Of a stretch of DNA of 64,000 nucleotides, positions 17,356-26,161 are shown one piece after another; within the stretch, counting starts at the first letter, position 1, and each line of letters begins with the position of its first letter. The translations under genes and the position numbers were made by a program. The DNA comes from PKWO01 sp036561005 (lineage in GTDB: Bacteria; Pseudomonadota; Gammaproteobacteria; Burkholderiales; Burkholderiaceae_D). Where the stretch lies: contig DATBQE010000083.1 in assembly GCA_036561005.1 (NCBI GenBank), positions 1-64,000 of the forward strand, given 5' to 3'. The notes under the pieces are model-generated. The model did not search any database. It was not told the DNA's origin and was given only the letters and a program-made list of their open reading frames with translations.

Positions 17356-18105
17356 TCAGGCCTGCTCGCTGACCTCGACGAATTCGTCTGCACCACCCTT
17401 GATCGATTCAACCACATCGTTCATGGCGTTGGCACGGCCTTCAAGGATCGCGTCTGCAACACCGCGGGCATACAGCGTGATGGCCTTCGAGGAGTCATCG
17501 TTACCCGGGATCACATAGGTGACACCTTCTGGCGAGTGATTGGTATCAACCACGCCGATAACCGGGATACCGAGCTTGGCTGCTTCGGTGATCGCGCCCT
17601 TGTGGTAGCCGACGTCGACGACGAAAATTGCGTCAGGCACGCCGCCCATGTCCTTGATGCCGCCGATGGACTTTTGCAGCTTGATCATCTCGCGCTGGAA
17701 CATCAGGGCTTCTTTTTTGCTCAGCTTGTCGACCGAACCGTCTTCGATTGCGGCTTCCATGTCCTTCAGGCGCTTGATCGAGGTCTTGATGGTCTTGAAG
17801 TTGGTCAGCATACCGCCGAGCCAGCGTTGGTCGACGAAAGGCATGCCGCAACGTGCTGCTTCAGCGGCCATGATTTCACGCGCCTGGCGCTTGGTGCCGA
17901 CCATCAGGATGGTGCCGCGGTTGGACGACAATTGACGGATATACTTCATCGCGTCCTGGTACATGGCCAGCGTCTTTTCCAGGTTGACGATATGGATCTT
18001 GTTGCGGTGACCGAAGATGAACGGCGCCATCTTTGGGTTCCAGAAACGGGTTTGGTGACCGAAATGGACACCGGCTTCCAGCATTTCACGCATAGTAACG
18101 GACAT
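17356..18105 (-). CDS. rpsB: 30S ribosomal protein S2
   Basis: The 249-residue protein has all S2 landmarks: MREMLEAGVHFGHQTRFWNP, APFIFGHRNKIHIVNLEKT, VGTKRQAREIMAAEA, QRWLGGMLTNFKTI, PDAIFVVDVGYHKGAI and IPGNDDSSKAI. S2 binds the 30S head-platform junction and is needed for S1 binding. It is the first gene of the long minus-strand run and has a 200-base structured leader, suggesting autoregulation by S2. Confidence 0.98.
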   Translation of the reverse strand: MSVTMREMLEAGVHFGHQTRFWNPKMAPFIFGHRNKIHIVNLEKTLAMYQDAMKYIRQLSSNRGTILMVGTKRQAREIMAAEAARCGMPFVDQRWLGGMLTNFKTIKTSIKRLKDMEAAIEDGSVDKLSKKEALMFQREMIKLQKSIGGIKDMGGVPDAIFVVDVGYHKGAITEAAKLGIPVIGVVDTNHSPEGVTYVIPGNDDSSKAITLYARGVADAILEGRANAMNDVVESIKGGADEFVEVSEQA

Positions 18106-18140
18106 ACTAATTCTCCAGGGTTGGGTCTGGAATTCTCTCA

Positions 18141-18185
18141 GTGACCCGGCACACCCGCTTCAGGCGGGGAAAACGGCTCGGGCAC
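18141..18185 (-). promoter_or_regulatory. Structured 5' leader of rpsB, candidate S2 autoregulatory element
   Basis: In the rpsB leader RNA an outer stem (GTGCCCG with CGGGTCAC, one bulged base) encloses an inner hairpin CCCGC-CTGAA-GCGGG. The structure ends 36 bases before the rpsB start. Leader elements binding S2 are known for rpsB in other proteobacteria; that this one acts so is inference. Confidence 0.45.
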
Positions 18186-18303
18186 CCTTGTTGAGGGAAT
18201 TCGCGATTTAAAAAACAACTTAACAATCAATGCACCTCGAAATCGACGCGCAAATCAGCCGGGAAGGACAGAGAAAAACAGAGTCAATTCAAGCTAACCA
18301 AAG

Positions 18304-18333
18304 ATTCTACTCCAAAACACCCCCTTTCATCAA
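18304..18333 (-). promoter_or_regulatory. Candidate sigma-70 promoter of rpsB
   Basis: On the minus strand TTGATG (-35) and TAGAAT (-10) are separated by 18 bases, with the -10 about 199 bases upstream of the rpsB ATG. The match is 4/6 and 5/6 to consensus. Confidence 0.5.
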
Positions 18334-18549
18334 GTACAACCCCTCTCAGGTAGTGCAAGGACGGACAAATATCGGCCTGATCCAGGCCAAGCTCTTGCAT
18401 GAAATGGCCAGTTTGACAACTCGGACTTGTCGAAATCTGGATTCTGCCCAATCCGGGGGGAAGTCATGCCATGGGCCAAACCATGGCCATCTTGCATCGA
18501 ATGCTTGCAGCAGGTTAAGCATCTCGGGCGAATCCCACCTGCCTCGACT

Positions 18550-18555
18550 ATAATT
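18550..18555 (+). promoter_or_regulatory. -10 element of the map-glnD promoter
   Basis: A perfect TATAAT sits 54 bases upstream of the map ATG. The -35 region is weak (GGCGAA-like), so an activator or extended contacts may be needed. Confidence 0.5.
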
Positions 18556-18608
18556 CGCTATTGATACTTCTTGGGCGGCGCGTCGAAAGCGCAGCCAGAT
18601 TGGCCTTT

Positions 18609-19442
18609 ATGTCTTCCATCACCATTAAAACTCCTGACGACATCGCCGGCATGCGCATTGCCGGAAGACTGGCCTCTGAGGTCCTCGATTACATTACGCC
18701 CTATGTCAAGGTTGGCGTCACAACCGGCGAACTGGACCGTCTGTGCCACGAGTACATGGTCAATGTCCAACATACCATCCCCGCGCCGCTGAACTATTGC
18801 CCGCCCGGCTACACGCCCTACCCCAAGGCAATCTGCACCTCGGTCAACGACGTGATTTGCCACGGCATTCCCGGCGACAAGGTGCTGAAAAATGGCGACG
18901 TGGTCAACCTCGATATTACCGTCATCAAGGATGGTTACCATGGCGACACGAGCCGCATGTTCTTCATCGGCGAACCTTCCATACTTGCACGGCGCCTGAC
19001 CGATATCACTTACGAATGCATGTGGCTTGGTATTTCGAAAATCAAGCCCGGCGCATTTCTCGGCGATATCGGCCACGTGATCCAGCAGCATGCCGAAAAA
19101 GCCGGCTACAGTGTGGTGCGCGAATTTTGCGGCCATGGTATCGGCAAAGTGTTTCATGAAGAACCGCAGGTCTTGCACTACGGCCGACCCGGTACGCTGA
19201 CCAAGCTGGTTGCAGGCATGATCTTTACGGTTGAACCGATGATCAACGCCGGCCGGCGCGATATCAAGGAAATGAGCGACGGGTGGACCATCAAGACCAA
19301 GGATCGCAGCCTATCGGCACAGTGGGAGCATACCGTGCTGGTGACCGAAACAGGTTACGAAGTGCTGACCGTTTCAACCGGCGCGCCGCCGCCGCCTGCC
19401 TTCATCGGGAAATCCGAAACGCCGCAGGCAGTCCATGCCTGA
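18609..19442 (+). CDS. map: Type I methionine aminopeptidase
   Basis: Map removes the N-terminal methionine from nascent proteins. Start ATG 18609 (MSSITIKTPDDIAGMRIAGR) gives 277 residues, close to the E. coli enzyme. The metal ligands are in VNLDITVIKDGYHGD, EFCGHGIGKVFHEEP and FTVEPMIN, with the final Glu in SAQWEHTVLVTE. Its position divergent from rpsB is conserved in many proteobacteria. It overlaps glnD by 8 bases, implying coupled translation. Confidence 0.97.
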   Translation: MSSITIKTPDDIAGMRIAGRLASEVLDYITPYVKVGVTTGELDRLCHEYMVNVQHTIPAPLNYCPPGYTPYPKAICTSVNDVICHGIPGDKVLKNGDVVNLDITVIKDGYHGDTSRMFFIGEPSILARRLTDITYECMWLGISKIKPGAFLGDIGHVIQQHAEKAGYSVVREFCGHGIGKVFHEEPQVLHYGRPGTLTKLVAGMIFTVEPMINAGRRDIKEMSDGWTIKTKDRSLSAQWEHTVLVTETGYEVLTVSTGAPPPPAFIGKSETPQAVHA

Positions 19443-22020
19443 GCGTGCCAAGGCGCACATGAAATGGAATCCGAAGCTGGCGCCGACGATCAAGGGGAAA
19501 CTGAAGGCGGAACGTCAGGCGGTCATTGAGCAATTTCAGGCCGGCGGCAAACCCGAAAAACTATTGACGGACCTGCGCCGCAGTGTCGACGCCAACCTGA
19601 CTGAAGTCTGGCAGGCCTTCGACCTGCCACCCGGTGCCGCCCTGGTGGCGGTGGGCGGTTATGGCCGCGGCGAGCTCTTCCCCTATTCGGACGTCGATGT
19701 GCTGATCCTGCTGGAGTCGGCACCGGATGTGGAACTGCAGGGCAAGCTGGAAGAACTGGTTCGATTTTTTTGGGACATCGGGCTCGAAATCGGCCATAGC
19801 ATCCGTACCATCGAAGAATGCCTGACGGAATCGGCGTCGGATATCACCGTGCAAACCAGCCTGCTGGAAGCGCGGCGTGTGACAGGTAGCCGCAAGCTGT
19901 TCCAATTCCTTCAGGACCGTTGTCGCGCCGCAATGGACCCGCAAGCCTTTTTCCAGGCCAAGACGCTGGAAATGCGTCAACGGCACGTCAAATACGAAGA
20001 CACCCCATACAGCCTCGAGCCAAACTGCAAGGAAAGCCCTGGCGGCTTGCGCGATCTGCAGGTGATTCTCTGGGTTGCGCAGGCCGCCGGGCTGGGCGAC
20101 TCTTGGCGCAAACTGGCTGAACGCGGCTTGATCACCGCGACCGAAGCGCGGCAATTGATGCAAAAGGAACGCGCCTTCAAGGACATTCGCATTCGCCTGC
20201 ACATCCACGCCAAACGGCGAGAAGACCGGCTTGTATTTGACGTGCAGACGGCTGTCGCGGAAACCTTCGGCTTCAAAACCACCGAGACGCGGCGCGCCAG
20301 TGAATATCTGATGCAGCGTTATTATTGGGCTGCCAAGGTCGTGACGCAGTTGAATACAATTCTGCTGCAAAACATCGGCGCGCAACTCTTCCCCGTGCGT
20401 GCAGCGCCGCAAGCCATCACGTCCGATTTCAACGAACTCAACGGCTTGATCGATATTGCGCAGGACGACACCTTTGCGGCGCAGCCGCGCACCATGCTGG
20501 AGGTATTCCTGTTGCTGGCCCTGCATCCAGAATTGAAAGGCATGACGGCACGCACCATGCGCGCGCTGTGGCACGCCCGGGTGAAGATCGATGCGGCTTT
20601 CCGCAAATCGCCGGAAAACCGCGGACTGTTCCTGAAAATATTGCAGGCCCCGCAAGGCGTAACACATGCATTGCGCTCCATGAACCAGAGCGGCGTGCTG
20701 GGCCGTTATCTGCCGAGTTTTCGCCGTATCACCGGCCAGATGCAACACGATTTGTTCCACGTCTACACCGTGGACCAGCACATCCTGATGGTGGTGCGCA
20801 ACGTGCGCCGGTTCACCATGCCTGAGCATGCGCATGAATACTCCTACTGCAGCCAGTTGATCGCCAATTTTGCCCAGCCGTGGCTGATCTACATTGCCGC
20901 GCTGTTCCACGACATCGCCAAGGGGCGCGGCGGCGATCATTCCGAGCTCGGCATGGTCGATGCCCGCCATTTCTGCAAGGATCATGGTCTGTCAAAGGAC
21001 GATACAGACCTGGTGGTTTTCCTTGTGCAACACCATTTGACGATGTCGCAACTGGCGCAAAAGCAGGACTTGTCCGATTCGCACGTCATCACATCGTTTG
21101 CCGAACTCGTGCGTGACGAACGGCGCCTGACGGCCCTTTATCTGCTGACGGTGGCCGACATCCGCGGCACCAGCCCCAAGGTGTGGAATGCCTGGAAAGG
21201 CAAGTTGCTCGAGGACCTGTACCGCATGACCTTGCGCGTGCTCGGCGGCGAAAGCAATACCGATGACCATGAACTGGTCAATCGGAAGGAAGAAGCACTG
21301 AAAACGCTGCGACTCTACAGCATCGACAATGACGCCCATGAGCGCCTGTGGAAGGAGCTCGATGTCAGCTATTTCCTGCGCCACGACGCCGCCGACATTG
21401 CCTGGCAGACGCGCGCACTGTACGACAAGGTTGACAGCGAAACGCCGGTCGTAAAATGCCGTCTGGCGGCGATCGGCGAAGGCTTGCAGGTTGCGGTATA
21501 TGTGAAAGACCAGCCCGATCTGTTCGCCCGTATCTGCAGCTATTTTGATCGCAAGAATTTCAGCATTCTCGACGCCAAGATCCACACTACACGGCACGGT
21601 TATGCCCTCGACACGTTTCTCGTCACCGAAGCGATGTTCGCCAAGAATTATCGCGACATCATGAGCCTGGTGGAACACGAACTTGCGGAATGGCTGAAGT
21701 CGGGCGACGCCCTGCCGCTGCCTTCGAAGGGTCGCCTGTCGCGTCTGTCGCGCAGTTTCCCGATTGCGCCGACCGTCGACCTGCGTCCAGACGAGCGTGG
21801 CCAATACTACCTGCTATCGGTTTCGGCCAGCGACCGCAACGGCCTGCTCTATTCCATCGCCAATATTCTGACCAAATACAAAGTCAACCTGCACACCGCC
21901 AAGGTCATGACTTTGGGCGAGCGGGTTGAAGACGTATTTCTGGTCGACGGGCCGGTTCTCAATAATGCGCGCAGCCAGATACAATTAGAGACTGAAATCC
22001 TGGAAGCCCTGCAAGTTTAA
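19435..22020 (+). CDS. glnD: Bifunctional uridylyltransferase/uridylyl-removing enzyme
   Basis: GlnD is the glutamine sensor that adds UMP to PII proteins when nitrogen is short and removes it when glutamine is high. The 861-residue protein carries the nucleotidyltransferase motif GGYGRGELFPYSDVD at residues 74-88, the PII-uridylyltransferase linker, an HD hydrolase domain with ALFHDIAKGRGGDHSELG at about 489-506, and two C-terminal ACT domains (starting near VAVYVKDQPDLFARI and LSVSASDRNGLLYSI). All parts are intact. ATG 19435 lies inside the end of map. Confidence 0.97.
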   Translation: MPERAKAHMKWNPKLAPTIKGKLKAERQAVIEQFQAGGKPEKLLTDLRRSVDANLTEVWQAFDLPPGAALVAVGGYGRGELFPYSDVDVLILLESAPDVELQGKLEELVRFFWDIGLEIGHSIRTIEECLTESASDITVQTSLLEARRVTGSRKLFQFLQDRCRAAMDPQAFFQAKTLEMRQRHVKYEDTPYSLEPNCKESPGGLRDLQVILWVAQAAGLGDSWRKLAERGLITATEARQLMQKERAFKDIRIRLHIHAKRREDRLVFDVQTAVAETFGFKTTETRRASEYLMQRYYWAAKVVTQLNTILLQNIGAQLFPVRAAPQAITSDFNELNGLIDIAQDDTFAAQPRTMLEVFLLLALHPELKGMTARTMRALWHARVKIDAAFRKSPENRGLFLKILQAPQGVTHALRSMNQSGVLGRYLPSFRRITGQMQHDLFHVYTVDQHILMVVRNVRRFTMPEHAHEYSYCSQLIANFAQPWLIYIAALFHDIAKGRGGDHSELGMVDARHFCKDHGLSKDDTDLVVFLVQHHLTMSQLAQKQDLSDSHVITSFAELVRDERRLTALYLLTVADIRGTSPKVWNAWKGKLLEDLYRMTLRVLGGESNTDDHELVNRKEEALKTLRLYSIDNDAHERLWKELDVSYFLRHDAADIAWQTRALYDKVDSETPVVKCRLAAIGEGLQVAVYVKDQPDLFARICSYFDRKNFSILDAKIHTTRHGYALDTFLVTEAMFAKNYRDIMSLVEHELAEWLKSGDALPLPSKGRLSRLSRSFPIAPTVDLRPDERGQYYLLSVSASDRNGLLYSIANILTKYKVNLHTAKVMTLGERVEDVFLVDGPVLNNARSQIQLETEILEALQV

Positions 22021-22030
22021 AATTCATACC

Positions 22031-22780
22031 ATGTCCAATGAACCGCTACGTCTGTCGAAACGCATGTCCGAACTGGGCCTTTGCTCGCGCCGCGAGGCCG
22101 ACGAATGGATCGCGCGCGGCTGGGTCCGTGTCGACGGCCAGGTCGTCTCCGAACTCGGCAGCAAAGTATTGCCGCATCAACGCGTTACCGTCGAACGCCA
22201 GGCCAGCGCCGAACAAGCCAGGCGCGTCACGATCCTGATCAACAAACCGCTGGGCTACGTCAGCGGCCAAGCCGAAGACGGCTACCAGCCTGCCGTAGTG
22301 TTGATCAAACCGGAAAACCGTTGGGAAGAAGACCGCTCGCCGATCAAATTCCATGGCAGCCAGTTGCGCAGCCTGGTACCGGCCGGCCGGCTCGACATCG
22401 ATTCAGTCGGATTGCTGGTGCTGACGCAGGATGGCCGCGTCGCGAAACAATTGATCGGTGAAGATTCGAATGTGGAAAAGGAATATCTGGTGCGGGTGAA
22501 ATATACGCGCCCCGGCCCGTTCCCCGACAATGAACTGAAGCGCCTGAATTTCGGCCTCGCACTCGACGGCAAAGCGTTGCTGCCGGCCAAAGTCGAATGG
22601 CAGAACGAAGACCAATTGCGCTTCGTGCTGCGCGAAGGCAAGAAGCGCCAGATCCGCCGCATGTGCGAAGCCGTCGGGCTTAAGGTTATAGGATTGAAAC
22701 GCATACGGATCGGCAAGGTGTTGCTTGGCAATCTGCCGGAAGGCAAATGGCGCTATATTGCTGCCGACGAGCAGTTCTAG
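22031..22780 (+). CDS. rluF: RsuA/RluF-family pseudouridine synthase
   Basis: These enzymes isomerise uridine to pseudouridine in rRNA. The 249-residue product has an N-terminal S4 RNA-binding domain (LSKRMSELGLCSRREADEWI) and the catalytic domain with LINKPLGYVSG and the active-site Asp motif GRLDIDSVGLLVLTQDG near residue 125, followed by EKEYLVRV and the GKKRQIRRMCEAVGLKVIGL segment. The VEKEYLV stretch resembles RluF more than RluB, but site specificity (23S U2604 for RluF in E. coli) is not proven. It starts 10 bases after glnD and is probably in its operon. Confidence 0.85.
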   Translation: MSNEPLRLSKRMSELGLCSRREADEWIARGWVRVDGQVVSELGSKVLPHQRVTVERQASAEQARRVTILINKPLGYVSGQAEDGYQPAVVLIKPENRWEEDRSPIKFHGSQLRSLVPAGRLDIDSVGLLVLTQDGRVAKQLIGEDSNVEKEYLVRVKYTRPGPFPDNELKRLNFGLALDGKALLPAKVEWQNEDQLRFVLREGKKRQIRRMCEAVGLKVIGLKRIRIGKVLLGNLPEGKWRYIAADEQF

Positions 22781-22820
22781 GCATGGCGTGATCGCCACGC
22801 GAAATAACAAGGGGAACGGC

Positions 22821-25625
22821 TTGAAAATAGCGAGAATTTCGGCAATCTGTCTGGCTCTGTGCGCGATCCTCACAGCTTGCGGCGGCGCCGCCGACGGCAG
22901 CGGCAAGGTAGACGCCTATCAGCACGCCGTGCCGCATGCCAAGACCACCAGCACAGATTCGGTCGCGACCTACGGTACGGTCGTGCAGCAACTCTATATC
23001 GCCTACTTCGGCAGACCGGCGGATTCCGGCGGACTCACCAATTTTTCTGCGGCATTGCAGGCCGCTGGTGCGCCGGCCGATATCGGCAACCTGTCTGTGG
23101 CCTATACGTCCAATCCAACACTCAAAGCACTCATTGACAGTTTCGGCACCAGTGCCGAATCGCAAACCTTGTATGGCAGCGGCACAACGTCATCTTTCGT
23201 GACCGCCATTTTCCAGAATGTGCTCGGGCGTGCACCGGCCTCCAGTGGCCTGGCGTTCTGGGTCACTGCAATCGACAGCGGCAACCTGACCAAGGCCGAT
23301 GCTGCGCTGGCAATCATGGCCGGCGCAGAGGCCAACACCACCACGCAGGGGCGCCTCGATGCAGCCTTGATCGCCAATCGCATCACAATCGCAGAAAACT
23401 TCACTTCGACGATATCGACCAGCGCCTATGTCGGCCCGGCTGCGGCGGCCGACGCTCGCACCATGCTGGGCACCGTCACCAGCACAACAGACCCGGCTGC
23501 GTTCCAGGCCACGATCGCCAGCACCATCGGCATCATCGCGAATCAGGCCATATTCGAGGGCATGGCGCTGCATGGCGGCGAATCGACGCTGGTTTTCAAC
23601 ATACCGTATGGCGGCGGCACGCTGGTGACCGGCACCAACTACATTTACTCGAACTCGACCGGCACACTGACTGCTTCGCCGGCCACCGGCCCGCAGGTGG
23701 AAACTCCGGTCTATACATCGCTCGATGTCAACCTGAGCGTGCCGGCAAGCTCGCCGACGCGCGTCCTGCTCAATGGAAAAATCAATCTGCTGGCGGCGCA
23801 GGCGCCGCGGCGCATCACTTACATCGGCAACGCCATCCACGTCGATTATCTCGCAGACGACGGGCAAACCGCCTTGACCTCTTCCCTGTTCTACAACTAC
23901 GTCTCGACCAGCTTGAGCGGCCTGATGGATAATTCACCGGAACAGGTGCTGGCCAACGTGCCGATCAAGGACTGGATCAACTTCAACAATTTTTCGGCCA
24001 ACGCCCAATGGCAGGCCGGCGCGGCCTATGTCGTCAAGCAAGGCAACCGCGCCAGCGACACCTACATCGTCAACGATTGCAACAATGTTGCCAATCCGGT
24101 CTACACCAAGAGTACGACACCGACTCCATGCAAGACCGCCACGACGCTGGACAATTTTTTCCCTGTCAGCCTGATCGGGAGTTATCCGAATTACCCGTAC
24201 GAGACCGATTTCGCCGGCGACGGAACAATAACGACCGTGCAAGGCATGCGGATGTGGATTGCGAATGCACCATTGCCACTCGAACAAAGCCCGGTGCTGG
24301 CCTATCGCACTTATTTTGAAATGGGGGGCAACGTCTATCTCGGCATGCTGGAGAAGAACGGCGCGCCTTATAATTATTCCCAGTCCGACGGCTCGGTTGT
24401 CAATTATCTGGTCACGTTCAACCAGGCAGCCGTCGCCAGTGTTCAGGCCGGCATTATCACCGGCACAGTCGTCCCCGGCACCCAGGTGGGTACTGGCGGT
24501 ACCGTGTTCACAACTGACTTGTTCGGTATCGGAGGCCAGGGTGTCAACGGCTCGCTGGCGCCAGCCGACTTACGCACGCATTACAACATTCCAGCCAATC
24601 TTGACGGCGCCGGTCAAAAAATTGTGATCATCGACCCGCCAGGCACCGGCAACGTCCTTGCCGACTTGAACGCGTTCAGCAAGTTCTACAAACTGCCCCA
24701 ATGCAACACCAACAATCCGTGCTTCCAACATATCGATTTGTCGAATGGCGCCACGCCGAGCGCCAACAACGACGCGGGCCGAGAAATCGAACTCGATACG
24801 CAAATGGCGCACGGCATCGCACCGAAGGCGACCATTGTGCTGCTGACTGCTGCCAGCAACTCCTTCTCCGATCTCAATGCCGCCATGAATTATGCCGGCA
24901 CAATACAGGGCGCTACGGTGGTGTCGCTCAGTATCGGCGGCAATGCCGGCGTTTCGACGCAAAAGACCGAAGACGCCAACCTGGCTCAAATTCAGTCCCT
25001 CGGCGGCCCCGTTTATTTTGCCAGCAGCGGCGATAGCGGCTACCTCGCCACCGCACAGTATCCGGCCGCCTCACCTTACGTAACCGCAGTCGGTGGCACC
25101 CGCATCAATTCCGTGCCCTGGAGTTCGAGCGCCAGCGAAACCGCCTGGCAGTATTCCAGCGGCGGCCCAAGCGCCTACTTCGCCATGCCCTCTTGGCAAA
25201 CAGCACTGCTTAGTGCGGCGAGTATCAGCGGCAACAACAACATGCGTGCCATTCCCGACGTGGCCGCCGTGGCTGACCCGCAGCACAGTGCTGTCGGTAC
25301 CTATTATAAAAACTCGTGGTCCATGGCCGGCGGCACCAGCGTATCGGCACCGATATGGGCGGGCATCGGGGCACTGTTTGGCCAATACCTGACAGCCAAA
25401 GGCCAATCCTTATCCTCGCTGACCAGCACATTGCCGGGCGGTTTCAACGGCATGCTGTATCAGGCAAAGCTGACGCAAGGGAGCCCCGGCGGATTCTACG
25501 ATGTTATTTCGGGCTCGAATAATTTGACGACAAATGCGTGCGCGATCTGTGATGCGGGCACTGGTTACGACAGCGTTACGGGCCTGGGCGCGCCGAATGT
25601 CACCGCCTTGTTTTCGAACTTTTAG
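22821..25625 (+). CDS. DUF4214-S53 (sedolisin) protease lipoprotein, copy 1
   Basis: I start at TTG 22821 because AAGGGGA lies just upstream and the same layout occurs in copy 2; this puts a lipoprotein signal first (hydrophobic run then LTAC-GG). The 934-residue product then has a DUF4214-like region (about 50-220) with two related units, LYIAYFGRPADSGGLTNF and NVLGRAPASSGLAFWV. After a middle region (about 250-580) without recognised family comes an S53 domain: E655 and D659 in REIELDTQ, oxyanion D738 in SSGDSGY, nucleophile S840 in GGTSVSAP, and C-terminal calcium-site pieces (FYDVISGSN, GYDSVTGLGAPN). All catalytic residues are present. It is probably an envelope-anchored acid-type serine protease; its substrate is unknown. 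Confidence 0.85.
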   Translation: MKIARISAICLALCAILTACGGAADGSGKVDAYQHAVPHAKTTSTDSVATYGTVVQQLYIAYFGRPADSGGLTNFSAALQAAGAPADIGNLSVAYTSNPTLKALIDSFGTSAESQTLYGSGTTSSFVTAIFQNVLGRAPASSGLAFWVTAIDSGNLTKADAALAIMAGAEANTTTQGRLDAALIANRITIAENFTSTISTSAYVGPAAAADARTMLGTVTSTTDPAAFQATIASTIGIIANQAIFEGMALHGGESTLVFNIPYGGGTLVTGTNYIYSNSTGTLTASPATGPQVETPVYTSLDVNLSVPASSPTRVLLNGKINLLAAQAPRRITYIGNAIHVDYLADDGQTALTSSLFYNYVSTSLSGLMDNSPEQVLANVPIKDWINFNNFSANAQWQAGAAYVVKQGNRASDTYIVNDCNNVANPVYTKSTTPTPCKTATTLDNFFPVSLIGSYPNYPYETDFAGDGTITTVQGMRMWIANAPLPLEQSPVLAYRTYFEMGGNVYLGMLEKNGAPYNYSQSDGSVVNYLVTFNQAAVASVQAGIITGTVVPGTQVGTGGTVFTTDLFGIGGQGVNGSLAPADLRTHYNIPANLDGAGQKIVIIDPPGTGNVLADLNAFSKFYKLPQCNTNNPCFQHIDLSNGATPSANNDAGREIELDTQMAHGIAPKATIVLLTAASNSFSDLNAAMNYAGTIQGATVVSLSIGGNAGVSTQKTEDANLAQIQSLGGPVYFASSGDSGYLATAQYPAASPYVTAVGGTRINSVPWSSSASETAWQYSSGGPSAYFAMPSWQTALLSAASISGNNNMRAIPDVAAVADPQHSAVGTYYKNSWSMAGGTSVSAPIWAGIGALFGQYLTAKGQSLSSLTSTLPGGFNGMLYQAKLTQGSPGGFYDVISGSNNLTTNACAICDAGTGYDSVTGLGAPNVTALFSNF

Positions 25626-25859
25626 ATTACTGCCGTACAAATTCGCGGCATTTTAAAAGTGTCGAAATCATAACGAACCTATGGCCCTGAGGGCGGAAAC
25701 CTGCGTTTTCAGGCGCGGGGCGTTGCGCAGGCGATCGGCATGCCGATCAACACCTCAGTTGCACCAGATTAAAGGCACATCAAGGCCAAGGACCTTCCCG
25801 TATGGTTGGCGCACTATTCGGTGCGATTTTCAACATCTTTTGTGCGCGAATTTATGTAA
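25626..25859 (+). repeat. 3'-flank repeat unit, copy 1
   Basis: Two blocks match the flank of copy 2 at 28976-29136: an upstream block with AAATTCGCGGCAT and GAAATC near 25640-25672, and a downstream block with TTCGGTGCGATTTT and AACAGCACACT near 25814-25872. The material between them is about 80 bases longer than in copy 2. Confidence 0.6.
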
Positions 25860-26161
25860 CAGCACACTGCGCAATTAAATTGTAACGGAGGGCATGAAGT
25901 TCACCCGCTTCATGGCACTTTGATGATAATATCCATCGCGAAATAGAAGCGCAGATCCACATGCGCACATAACTACATGGCAATAGCGGCGCAGCGTAGG
26001 CGCGTCGCAAGTTTGCCAACCTCCTCTCTTCGAAACCCGTCAATCTCAGAGTAGTATTTTCATCTGCGTCATCTGCGTTATTCATACTGGCAATTTTTTG
26101 CGTCGCTCATTGGCGCCACCGGCCTGTATGCCGACACGCATTTTCAAATTTGGGGAAACGC
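25626..26161. other. Intergenic region between the two S53 lipoprotein genes
   Basis: This 536-base stretch has no supported gene. Its first 240 bases resemble, in two blocks, the sequence that follows copy 2. The remainder (25870-26160) is AT-richer and may carry the copy 2 promoter, but I find no strong -35/-10 pair. Frames at 25681-25878 (plus) and 25852-26085 (minus) have no ribosome-binding site or domain. Confidence 0.55.

Larger units (their letters stand above)
18106..18608. other. Divergent intergenic region rpsB / map
   Basis: This 503-base region has no supported gene. It holds the rpsB leader with its stem-loop, a candidate rpsB promoter pointing left, and a -10 element for map pointing right. 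The central part (18340-18540) shows nothing I can assign; a 107-codon plus-strand frame at 18230-18553 overlaps these signals and has no domain or ribosome-binding site. Confidence 0.6.
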
